A DNA stretch of 64,000 nucleotides from Lysinibacillus_B sp050613145 (GTDB lineage: Bacteria; Bacillota; Bacilli; Bacillales_A; Planococcaceae). The notes beneath the pieces were generated by a model. The model worked only from the letters and a program-made list of their open reading frames with translations. It searched no databases and was not told the DNA's origin. The stretch covers positions 434,001 to 498,000 of the forward strand of contig NZ_CP192507.1 of the NCBI RefSeq assembly GCF_050613145.1, read 5' to 3'. Shown piece after piece: positions 32,771 to 39,993 of this stretch; within the stretch, counting starts at the first letter, position 1; every line of letters starts with the position of its first letter. The position numbers and the translations under genes are program-made.

Positions 32771-34153
32771 CTATAGTTTAAGTGCCGCGACTTCATATAG
32801 GTAGTCGCCTAATACACGAAGTCCTTTATCGAAGTTTTCGAGATGGAAGTGCTCGTTTGGCGCATGGAAGTTTTCGCTTGATAAACCAAAGCCCATTAAC
32901 ACAACAGGTAAGTCAAGAATTTGGTCAAATGCTGCCACAATTGGAATCGAGCCCCCGCCACGTATATAAGCAGTCGGCACGTCATACACACGCTCATACG
33001 AACGACCTGCTGCTTGGATCACAGGGTTGTCAAACGGTGTGATGAACGGTGCCCCTTTATCAAATTCTGAAATGGTAATATCAACACCAGCAGGCTTATG
33101 CATCTCCACATGTGCTTTTAGCAGGGCAACAATTTCACCTGGGTCTTGATTTGGCACAAGGCGGCATGTAATTTTCGCGCCTGCTTCAGCAGGAAGAACC
33201 GTTTTAATGCCTTCACCAGAGAAGCCACCGAATACGCCGTTTACTTCTAACGTAGGGCGTGCCCATATTTGTTCCAGATAAGAGTAGCCCGCTTCACCAA
33301 ATAATTCGTTCACGCCAACTTCTTCTTTTAATGCCTCTTCATCAAAGTTCAGGTCGCGGTAAGCTTGGCGCTCTTCTTCCGATAACGGGAGGACATTATC
33401 GTAGAAGCCTTCTACTTGAATCGTGCCGTGCTCGTCGCGGAATGACGCTAAAATGTCAGCTAATGCATGAATCGCATTTTGTACGCCGCCACCATAAAGG
33501 CCTGAGTGTAAGTCGCCCTTTGCTCCGCGCACATCAATTTGAATCCCCGTTAAACCACGTAGTCCGTAGCAAACAGCTGGCTTACCTGGTGCATAAAGCC
33601 CCGTATCTGAAATTAAAATTAAATCCGCTGCAAGCTTTTCTTTATTTTTTTCTACATAAGGCGGTAAGTTCGGACTGCCGATTTCTTCCTCACCTTCAAT
33701 GATGAATTTCACATTCACCGGCAGTGTGCCATCTAGTGCAAATAATGCTTCGATTGTTTTTAGGTGCATAAATACTTGCCCTTTATCATCGGAAGCACCG
33801 CGCGCGAATAGTTTATTGTCACGTACTTGTGGTTCAAACGGCGGCGTTTCCCACAGATGTAATGGGTCCACCGGTTGCACATCGTAGTGTCCGTAAAATA
33901 GGATGGTCGGCTTGCCGGGTGCATGGAGCCAGTCACCATAAACGACAGGGTGACCACCTGTTTCATCGATCGAGATGTTTTCGAGGTTGACGCGTTTCAT
34001 CGCAGCCGCTAACCAGGAAGCGGCCATTTGCATATGTTGTTTGTGTTCGGATAGGGAAGAAATACTTTGGATTCGTAAAAAATCGTTTAGTTCTGTTAAG
34101 TGTTTGTCACGATTTTCTGCAAAATAAGCATCTAAATTGGCTAAATGACTCAT
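32771..34153 (-). CDS. M20 family dipeptidase
   Basis: This 460-residue protein is a zinc-dependent M20 peptidase of the dipeptidase/carnosinase kind. FYGHYDVQP provides the first His and Asp ligands, RGASDDKGQV the bridging Asp, GEEEIGSPNL the catalytic Glu and next ligand, and the C-terminal AFHAPNE-like segment (NFHAPNEHF) the last His. The central lid domain is complete. It cleaves dipeptides in the cytoplasm. It is monocistronic: GAAGGAGG precedes the ATG and it has its own terminator. Confidence 0.88.
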   Translation of the reverse strand: MSHLANLDAYFAENRDKHLTELNDFLRIQSISSLSEHKQHMQMAASWLAAAMKRVNLENISIDETGGHPVVYGDWLHAPGKPTILFYGHYDVQPVDPLHLWETPPFEPQVRDNKLFARGASDDKGQVFMHLKTIEALFALDGTLPVNVKFIIEGEEEIGSPNLPPYVEKNKEKLAADLILISDTGLYAPGKPAVCYGLRGLTGIQIDVRGAKGDLHSGLYGGGVQNAIHALADILASFRDEHGTIQVEGFYDNVLPLSEEERQAYRDLNFDEEALKEEVGVNELFGEAGYSYLEQIWARPTLEVNGVFGGFSGEGIKTVLPAEAGAKITCRLVPNQDPGEIVALLKAHVEMHKPAGVDITISEFDKGAPFITPFDNPVIQAAGRSYERVYDVPTAYIRGGGSIPIVAAFDQILDLPVVLMGFGLSSENFHAPNEHFHLENFDKGLRVLGDYLYEVAALKL

Positions 34154-34269
34154 TTGTGAGCCTCCTTCAATAATTCGATAATAGAAATATTATACCATAT
34201 GGACTGCATCGGCTGAAATTTTGAGGACCTTTATCACATGAATCACTATATTACAAAAGATTTCACTTC

Positions 34270-34289
34270 ACCTTACATCATTGTAAGGT
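34270..34289. promoter_or_regulatory. Palindrome upstream of the ECF sigma factor gene
   Basis: ACCTTACA (34270-34277) and TGTAAGGT (34282-34289) form a perfect 8-bp inverted repeat with a TCAT centre, extended by TTTCA/TGAAA outside. It lies about 90 nt upstream of the sigma-factor start between divergent genes, so it is a candidate operator. It is not followed by a T-run. Confidence 0.45.
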
Positions 34290-34374
34290 AAATGAAAGCA
34301 AATCCGATAGAGTGTAAGAAATAATTCTGCGAAAATAAACTTAACAAAACGAACGCTATATGGAGGCGATCTTT

Positions 34375-34920
34375 ATGAATGAAAAACTAACTTTAATTTA
34401 TAATGAATTTCATCGATATATTTATCATTTATGTTTAAAATTAACACGCAACACTTCAGAAGCAGAGGATTTAATGCAAGAAGTGTGGGTAAAAGTTGTC
34501 CGCTATGAGGATAACTTGACAGAAGTTGACCATGTAAAAGCTTGGCTTACAACGATTACAATGAATACTTTCCGCGACCGCTATCGCAAAAATGTACGCC
34601 GTAGTAAATACATGATGAGTCAACCTGAAACATTAGACGTACCGATTTTAGATTTGGTTCCCAATAATGACATTTCAACAGAAGAACAAATCGTCAAAAC
34701 GGAAATTACGCAAATCGTACAAGAAAAAATGCGTCAGTTAGATGGCATTTATCAAAAAACATTATGGTATTTCTATGTGGATCAATATTCATTAGCGGAA
34801 ATTTCAACGATTATGAAAGTGTCAGTAGGTACGGTGAAATCACGTTTATTCCGTGCAAAAGCAAGACTAAAGGAAATTTTGTTAGCAGATCAAAAACTAG
34901 AAGCTGTTGTAACCGCTTAA
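34375..34920 (+). CDS. ECF-type RNA polymerase sigma factor
   Basis: This 181-residue protein contains only sigma regions 2 and 4. Region 2 is 'YHLCLKLTRNTSEAEDLMQEVWVKVV..VKAWLTTITMNTFRDRYRKN'. Region 4 is 'TLWYFYVDQYSLAEISTIMKVSVGTVKSRLFRAKARLKEIL'. ATG 34375 has a GGAGG ribosome binding site. ECF factors usually have an anti-sigma partner gene just downstream, and none is present here. A strong terminator and a repeat array follow instead. Its target genes are not evident from the window. Confidence 0.88.
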   Translation: MNEKLTLIYNEFHRYIYHLCLKLTRNTSEAEDLMQEVWVKVVRYEDNLTEVDHVKAWLTTITMNTFRDRYRKNVRRSKYMMSQPETLDVPILDLVPNNDISTEEQIVKTEITQIVQEKMRQLDGIYQKTLWYFYVDQYSLAEISTIMKVSVGTVKSRLFRAKARLKEILLADQKLEAVVTA

Positions 34921-34926
34921 TCTTCG

Positions 34927-34962
34927 GCATAACGTCTATCGTGGCGTTATGCTTTTTTGCTT
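34927..34962 (+). terminator. Intrinsic terminator of the sigma factor gene
   Basis: GCATAACG (34927-34934) pairs with CGTTATGC (34945-34952), followed by TTTTTT. Confidence 0.8.
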
Positions 34963-34978
34963 CCTGGAGGGGAGGGGG

Positions 34979-35170
34979 CAAAAGCCAGCTGTATCCGAGC
35001 AAAAGCCAGGCTATCCGGTCAAAAGCCGCTGGTATCCGAGCAAAAAGCCAGGCTATCCGGTCAAAAAGTAGCCGAGCGGTCAAAACGAATGCGTAAGCGG
35101 TCAAAAGGCGCTGGTATCCGAGCAAAACGTGGCTGTATCCGAGCAAAAAGCCGGGCTATCCGGTCAAAAC
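34979..35170. repeat. TATCCGRBCAAAA array with 21-nt period (10 units)
   Basis: The CAAAA core starts at 34979, 35000, 35020, 35041, 35062, 35081, 35102, 35123, 35144 and 35165. Seven of nine steps are exactly 21 nt; the others are 20 and 19. Two unit types alternate, TATCCGAGCAAAA and TATCCGGTCAAAA. It fills the gap between two convergent genes, flanked by both terminators. Confidence 0.93.
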
Positions 35171-35197
35171 CAACCCCAGCCCACATTAAAACTCAAA

Positions 35198-35234
35198 AAA
35201 ATCCACGAGAATAATAGATTCTCGTGGATTTTTA
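35198..35234 (-). terminator. Terminator serving the marR side of the convergent pair
   Basis: A perfect stem, ATCCACGAGAAT (35201-35212) with ATTCTCGTGGAT (35218-35229), is flanked by A-runs and T-runs. Confidence 0.8.
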
Positions 35235-35660
35235 ACTGTCATGCACACATTTATTAAAAATCGTACGCATTGTGTCGATTTCTTCTTCGGTTAGCATGCC
35301 GAACAAATGGTTAATGAGTGTATCAATTTGTTTTCGAGATTGCTCCAATACATGAAGTCCCTGTGCTGTAATGGAGATTTGGGAAGCGCGACGATCATTT
35401 TCGCTTTGTGTTTTTTCTATAAAACCAGACTTTAATAGTTTTGTAGTAAGCACTGTTACGCCGCCTGTTGTCACCTTCAAACGATCGGCGATAGCCGAGG
35501 GACGCTTTGGGCCTTCGCTTGCTAAATATTCAAGAATTAAAATATGAGATTTAGAAAAACCAAGTTCATTGTGGTTATTCCATTCATTCGCGACTTTACG
35601 TTCAAGGGCCGATATTGATTCGAACAGAGCAGCTAGGCTTTCTTTTCTTTTCTGGTCCAT
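35232..35660 (-). CDS. MarR family regulator
   Basis: This 142-residue protein has a winged-helix core 'LASEGPKRPSAIADRLKVTTGGVTVLTTKLLKSGFIEKTQSENDRRASQISIT', the DRR wing being the MarR signature. ATG 35660 with TTGGAG upstream is preferred over the more distal TTG. It lies 59 nt downstream of the Spx-type gene on the same strand, probably in one transcript. The palindrome over the promoter of that unit is a plausible autoregulatory site for this protein. Confidence 0.85.
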   Translation of the reverse strand: MDQKRKESLAALFESISALERKVANEWNNHNELGFSKSHILILEYLASEGPKRPSAIADRLKVTTGGVTVLTTKLLKSGFIEKTQSENDRRASQISITAQGLHVLEQSRKQIDTLINHLFGMLTEEEIDTMRTIFNKCVHDS

Positions 35661-35719
35661 TTTGTTCAACTCCAACACAGTCTTTCGCAAATTTATGTAA
35701 AAAAGGAAAGCGGATGATA

Positions 35720-36121
35720 TTACTCAACCGCTAATTGTTGTAAGGCATTTAGTTCAAACGCACGTACTTTACGCGGAATGAAACGACGAATGTCCATTTC
35801 ATTATAGCCAACTTGGATGCGTTTTTCATCTAATAGAATAGGGCTACGTAGCATACGAGGATGCTGTTGAATTAAATTGAACAACTCCTGAATGGATAAT
35901 TGATCAATATCGACTTGTAAATTTTTAAAATCATTGGAGTTTGTTGCAATGATTTCATCTGTTCCATCTTCCGTCATACTTAAAATATTTTTAAATTCAG
36001 CTAGAGTAAGTGGCTGTGATGTAATACGTTTTTCAGTGTAAGCAATATTATTTTCATTTAACCATTTTAAAGCTTTTCGTGATGAGGAACAGCTAGATTG
36101 TGTATAAATTGTTACTGACAT
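35720..36121 (-). CDS. Spx/MgsR-family regulator lacking the second redox cysteine
   Basis: This 133-residue ArsC/Spx-fold protein aligns by eye over its full length with Spx: 'RKALKWLNENNIAYTEKRITSQPLTLAEFKNILSMTEDGTDEIIATNS', 'LRSPILLDEKRIQVGYNEMDIRRFIPRKVRAFEL'. Spx binds the RNA polymerase alpha C-terminal domain and uses a CxxC disulfide switch. Here the site reads SSCSSS: Cys 11 is kept, but the second Cys is Ser 14. The codons TGT-TCC-TCA-TCA confirm this. It can therefore not form the classical intramolecular disulfide; thiol modification of the single Cys, or constitutive activity, would be alternatives. Confidence 0.88.
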   Translation of the reverse strand: MSVTIYTQSSCSSSRKALKWLNENNIAYTEKRITSQPLTLAEFKNILSMTEDGTDEIIATNSNDFKNLQVDIDQLSIQELFNLIQQHPRMLRSPILLDEKRIQVGYNEMDIRRFIPRKVRAFELNALQQLAVE

Positions 36122-36190
36122 AATGAAATTCCTCGCTTTCGATTGTTTGATTTTTGAAATAGCTTACGAATAAGATAATTATTATACTTT

Positions 36191-36220
36191 TATCTTACAA
36201 GTAAGATATATGTTTTGCAA
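36191..36220 (-). promoter_or_regulatory. Promoter of the spx-like/marR unit with an operator over the -10
   Basis: On the minus strand TTGCAA (36215-36220) and TAAGAT (36192-36197) are spaced by 17 nt. The -10 lies inside the palindrome TATCTTAC-AA-GTAAGATA (36191-36208). A related CTTACGAATAAG occurs at 36163-36174. A repressor bound here would block RNA polymerase; MarR is the obvious candidate. Confidence 0.65.
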
Positions 36221-36221
36221 G

Positions 36222-36569
36222 TGTTTTTTTTGTAAATAGACTGTGTATGTAAAAGTTTATCCATTTACTTGTATACCCAGCTCTTTATAAATATATACGT
36301 CATTTTTGAGAAAAAGTTTCAGAAAAATGCTATTCATTTACTCAGAACGAAAAAATACCTACAAATAACCTGTTGGTGAGTCAAAAGGCGGTATTAGTAT
36401 GTATGATTTTATTTTCGTTCTCATGCATTATATAGAAATAAAATTTTCCATTACTGGAGAATGAGTGTATATCCGCCTCTAGACGGAGAGGAAAATCCAT
36501 TTGGGGACTGTTAAAGGAAATCGCGATTCCAAGTACGATAAGTGTAACAAAACGAAAGGAGCACAACAG
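36222..36569. other. Intergenic region upstream of the Lia/Psp locus
   Basis: No gene is seen. It contains a short hairpin-forming stretch (CCTCTAGACGGAGAGG, 36477-36492). It probably holds the stress-inducible promoter of the downstream locus, but no LiaR box could be identified by eye. Confidence 0.35.
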
Positions 36570-36911
36570 ATGAAGAACTTTTTAAAATACACAGCAGTTG
36601 GTTTTGTCGTCATTATGTTAGTAGCGATTTTAGGACCAATGATCGGAGGATTTTTACTTGGTTCAGCAATCGCCATCTTCGGTGTTTGGGGCTATCAACG
36701 CAGCCAGTCTTTCGTGATGAAGCTGCTAAATATCACGATTGTCGCCGCGGGTGTCATGTTTGCGATTGGGAGTGTGCCATTCCTTCTATTATTAGCGGCA
36801 CCTGTAGTGGGTTACTACACATATAAAGTATGTAAAGACGGCAACTTCAAATTAAAAGAGCAAGACCCATTCGACAATTTTGAAGTCGAGTGGAACAAAT
36901 TAACGAAATGA
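36570..36911 (+). CDS. Small membrane protein of the Lia/Psp locus (LiaI-like position)
   Basis: This 113-residue protein has two to three hydrophobic helices (residues about 5-30, 33-45 with GVWGYQRS, and 52-83) and a charged C-terminal tail (DPFDNFEVEWNKLTK). ATG 36570 has GAAAGGAG upstream. It sits directly before the PspA/LiaH gene with a 16-nt gap, the position of LiaI, the membrane anchor for LiaH. Sequence similarity to LiaI cannot be judged by eye; the assignment rests on topology and place. Confidence 0.65.
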   Translation: MKNFLKYTAVGFVVIMLVAILGPMIGGFLLGSAIAIFGVWGYQRSQSFVMKLLNITIVAAGVMFAIGSVPFLLLLAAPVVGYYTYKVCKDGNFKLKEQDPFDNFEVEWNKLTK

Positions 36912-36927
36912 TAAGGAGCGAGTACAC

Positions 36928-37539
36928 ATGAATGTATTACAACGTTTAAGTACAACAGTAGAGGCAATGTTACATGATTTATTTGATTCAGCGGAGCGCA
37001 AAAATCCAATTGGGATGCTGAACCAATATGTTCGTCAGGCAGAGAAGGAAACAGAAAAGGTAGGGAAACTCGTGACGCGTCAATACGAGTTGAAAGAAAA
37101 AATTGCTGCTGAATTACGAGAAGTAGAGGGGAAACTCGCGAAACGTATGGAGCAAGTAGCGTTAGCAGAAGCAACGGGGGAGCAAGATTTAATCGACTTT
37201 ACCCAAGCAGAGGTGCAAGCTTATGCAAGCCGAAAAGCATTGCTACAACAAAGCTATGATGAAGCAGCGGCAGAGCATACGAAGCTGGAGCAACAATTTG
37301 AACAAATGAAGCACCGTCTACAAGATATGAAAGTGCGTCAATTACAATTAATGAGCAAGGAAAATGTCGCGCATGCGAACTATCGTATGCAAGAAGTTTC
37401 GTCCAAGCAAGCCGATATGCATACCGGTAAATTTGACGATGCGGCCGATTATATTGACCGTCTCGCATCGAAAGTGAATCACAACTATGAGGTGACGACT
37501 TTTGAGCGACGTTTAGCCGCACTGGAGCAAAAGCAGTAG
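36928..37539 (+). CDS. PspA/LiaH (phage-shock / envelope stress) protein
   Basis: The protein has 203 residues, somewhat shorter than the ~220-230 usual for the family. It is almost wholly helical coiled coil and has the PspA N-terminal pattern 'FDSAERKNPIGMLNQYVRQAEKE' and long Glu/Gln/Lys heptads. PspA-type proteins form large ring oligomers on the inner membrane face and protect it during cell-wall stress. It is cotranscribed with the LiaI-like gene. A strong terminator stands between it and the liaF-type gene, so this pair can be expressed far above the regulators. Confidence 0.85.
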   Translation: MNVLQRLSTTVEAMLHDLFDSAERKNPIGMLNQYVRQAEKETEKVGKLVTRQYELKEKIAAELREVEGKLAKRMEQVALAEATGEQDLIDFTQAEVQAYASRKALLQQSYDEAAAEHTKLEQQFEQMKHRLQDMKVRQLQLMSKENVAHANYRMQEVSSKQADMHTGKFDDAADYIDRLASKVNHNYEVTTFERRLAALEQKQ

Positions 37540-37647
37540 TATAATAAGGGATGTGAAGGCACTCTTCACTCGGCTGCACGCCTTGTCTGTCAAGCGTTTT
37601 CAAGACAGTCTGCATCTTATCCTGTTTTTAAGATTTACCTAAAAATA

Positions 37648-37688
37648 AGTGTAGACAAAGTCGAACATCGACTTTGTCTACACTTTTC
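37648..37688 (+). terminator. 17-bp terminator between the liaH-type and liaF-type genes
   Basis: AGTGTAGACAAAGTCGA (37648-37664) pairs fully with 37668-37684 and has a 3-nt loop and a short T-tail. It probably limits read-through into the regulator genes. Confidence 0.8.
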
Positions 37689-37719
37689 GATGTAAAATCA
37701 ATAAGGAGGTGGGCAACAA

Positions 37720-38310
37720 ATGAAAAATACAATACTGATTATTATTGGACTCATTATTTTTATTGAACTATTTCTTTTTCATAACGGTGGGGTATGGTTC
37801 TTATTGTTTGCCTTTGCTCTTTATCGATTAAGTGTGCGTAAAGGGGAAAAAATGTACGCTGTCGCCGCGCTGATCTTTTTCCTATTGGCGCTATTGTCGA
37901 TGGTGACGGTGAGGTGGCTCATTCCGGTAGCGGTGATTTATTGGCTTTATACAAGGCACCGAAAAGAGTTGTATGTTGCGGGTCCGTATATGACGCCAGA
38001 AAAGCCGTATGCTTGGCAACAGCAAGCGGTGACCCGTCTGTTTGGTAACATCACCATCGATGCAACGAACACGATTTTGCCGTTAGAGCCGACGTTCATT
38101 TCGATTTTTCAAGGCATTGGCAAAACAACGATTTTCGTTCCGTATGATGTGGCTTGTACCATTGTAGTCAATCAAGGGTTCGGAAAAGTGCTCATTAATG
38201 GGCACGTGACGGACGCCAAAAAACAAGTGTTGCTCGATCAAGGGGCAAGACGAACATGTATGATTCACGTATCAAATGGACTGGGCGAGGTGGAAATATG
38301 GCAAAAATAA
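37720..38310 (+). CDS. liaF: LiaF-like membrane inhibitor of the LiaS kinase
   Basis: This 196-residue protein has N-terminal membrane helices (about 4-30, 44-70) and then a soluble domain ('LFGNITIDATNTILPLEPTFISIFQGIGKTTIFVPYDVACTIVVNQGFGKVLINGHV') of the LiaF/DUF2154 type. LiaF keeps the LiaS histidine kinase off in the absence of cell-wall stress. AAGGAGGTG precedes the ATG. It overlaps the start of liaS. The family fit is good, and the F-S-R order matches other Firmicutes. Confidence 0.8.
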   Translation: MKNTILIIIGLIIFIELFLFHNGGVWFLLFAFALYRLSVRKGEKMYAVAALIFFLLALLSMVTVRWLIPVAVIYWLYTRHRKELYVAGPYMTPEKPYAWQQQAVTRLFGNITIDATNTILPLEPTFISIFQGIGKTTIFVPYDVACTIVVNQGFGKVLINGHVTDAKKQVLLDQGARRTCMIHVSNGLGEVEIWQK

Positions 38311-39323
38311 TTGGCTTTTGCTTTCGTACACTATTGCTCATGATTTTGTTAAGTGTTTTTGTGTATGGAGCACTTTTCTTGTTATACGGTCAGCCGAGTG
38401 AAAAAAATTGGCGACCACTCATAGAAGAGTCACTTTATACGAACGGGATGCCGTATATCGTAATGATTGTACTCGGTATTGTGCTCGCGAGTTTTCTCAT
38501 TTCGCTGTGGATGACGTTTATTATTGTATCGAAGGATTTTCAAACGAGTAGACAAATCAAGCGATTACTCGATATTGAACGGTACAAGGAGCCGACATTA
38601 TCACCGCGCGCGACACGTAAGTCATTAACTGAAGTAGCGGAGCTCATCGATCAACAGCGCAAGACGTTACACCGCATTACAAATGAAAAAGTAGAAGCGG
38701 ATGAAACGATTGTCCGGCAGCGTTTAGTCGAAGAACGACAACGGCTAGCAAGGGAATTACATGATTCTGTCTCCCAGCAATTATTTGCTGCATCAATGCT
38801 GTTATCAAGCGTCACTGAAAATAATGAAGACGCCGCGATTTTAGTGCAGATCGAAAAAATTGTCCAGCAAGCGCAGCTCGAAATGCGGGCACTCCTCTTA
38901 CATTTACGTCCGATTGCTTTACAAAATAAGACGTTAGCCCAAGGATTACGAGAGTTAATCGAAGAATTGCAACAAAAGGCGAATATGCAACTACATTATG
39001 AGTTAGCCGATGTGCCGTTAACGAAAGCGCAGGAGGACCATTTATTCCGTATTGCGCAAGAGGCATTATCGAATACACTGCGACACGCAAAAGCAACAGA
39101 TGTCGAGTTGCTCTTAATGGAAAGAGAAAAAATGTACATTTTGCGTATTCAAGATAACGGGGTAGGCTTTGACATGCAAGATGAAAAGCTTGGCTCATAC
39201 GGACTGAAAAATATCGTCGAACGTGCAACGGAAATCGGTGGGGTATGTACGGTGACATCGGTTGTGGGGCAAGGGACAAAGATTGAAGTTCAAATTGCGA
39301 AGGGGGTTTCAGCAGATGATTAA
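38298..39323 (+). CDS. liaS: LiaS-like sensor histidine kinase
   Basis: The protein has 341 residues, with two N-terminal membrane helices enclosing a very short extracellular loop (an intramembrane-sensing kinase), then a HAMP-like linker, a HisKA_3 domain with ARELHDSVSQQ (phospho-His 155) and a C-terminal ATPase (EALSNTLRHAKAT, DNGVGF, YGLKNIVERA). It senses envelope damage together with LiaF. ATG 38298 overlaps the liaF end by 13 nt, and its own end overlaps liaR by 8 nt. Confidence 0.9.
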   Translation: MAKIIGFCFRTLLLMILLSVFVYGALFLLYGQPSEKNWRPLIEESLYTNGMPYIVMIVLGIVLASFLISLWMTFIIVSKDFQTSRQIKRLLDIERYKEPTLSPRATRKSLTEVAELIDQQRKTLHRITNEKVEADETIVRQRLVEERQRLARELHDSVSQQLFAASMLLSSVTENNEDAAILVQIEKIVQQAQLEMRALLLHLRPIALQNKTLAQGLRELIEELQQKANMQLHYELADVPLTKAQEDHLFRIAQEALSNTLRHAKATDVELLLMEREKMYILRIQDNGVGFDMQDEKLGSYGLKNIVERATEIGGVCTVTSVVGQGTKIEVQIAKGVSADD

Positions 39324-39945
39324 GATTGTCGTGGCAGATGATCATGAAATGGTGCGCATTGGCGTCGTCGCCTATCTTTCTGCACAGACGGATATGGAAG
39401 TAGTCGGGGAAGCGGCAGATGGTGTCGAAGCGGTCGAAAAGGCGCTCACGCTACGCCCGGATATTGTGCTCCTTGATAATGTGATGCCGAATAAGACCGG
39501 GGTAGAAGCGGCAACGGACATTTTAAAGCAGTGGCCCGAAGCGAAAATTATGATGGTAACGAGCTTTTTAGATGATGACAAAGTGTATCCAGCGCTGGAA
39601 GCAGGCGCGGTCAGTTATTTACTGAAAACATCGAATGCGAAGCAAATTGCCGATGCAATTCGTCGTACCGTCAACGGAGAATCGGTATTAGAGCCAGAAG
39701 TGACGGCGAAAATGATGCAACGTTTGCGCGGCGCGAATACGACCGCACTACATGATGAGTTAACAGAGCGCGAAATGGAAGTATTGCTCCTGCTTGCTCA
39801 AGGGAAAACAAATCAACACATTGCCGATGAACTATTTATAGGGATCAAAACGGTGAAAACACATGTGAGTAATATTTTATCCAAGCTTGACGTACAAGAC
39901 CGTACACAGGCAGTCGTCTATGCTTTTCAACAGGGACTTGTCTAA
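39316..39945 (+). CDS. liaR: LiaR-like NarL-family response regulator
   Basis: This 209-residue protein has a receiver domain with acidic pocket DDHE (about 8-11), phospho-Asp 54 in LLDNVMPN and a conserved Lys, followed by a LuxR-type HTH (LTEREMEVLLLLAQGKTNQHIADELFIGIKTVKTHVSNILSKL). When phosphorylated by LiaS it activates the liaI-liaH-type unit upstream. The start ATG 39316 overlaps the liaS stop. A strong terminator follows. Confidence 0.9.
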   Translation: MIKIVVADDHEMVRIGVVAYLSAQTDMEVVGEAADGVEAVEKALTLRPDIVLLDNVMPNKTGVEAATDILKQWPEAKIMMVTSFLDDDKVYPALEAGAVSYLLKTSNAKQIADAIRRTVNGESVLEPEVTAKMMQRLRGANTTALHDELTEREMEVLLLLAQGKTNQHIADELFIGIKTVKTHVSNILSKLDVQDRTQAVVYAFQQGLV

Positions 39946-39947
39946 AC

Positions 39948-39992
39948 AAAAAGCATTCGACCGTCAGAACTGGCTGGCCGAATGCTTTTTTA
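39948..39992 (+). terminator. Bidirectional terminator after liaR
   Basis: AAAAAGCATTCG (39948-39959) pairs with CGAATGCTTTTT (39979-39990) and is shared with convergent aspA. Confidence 0.85.
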
Positions 39993-39993
39993 T

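Noticed and set aside
34957..35214. A frame of repeated RAK/RSK-type heptads across the CAAAA array
   Set aside because: It is a by-product of the 21-nt array between two terminators, with no start signal.
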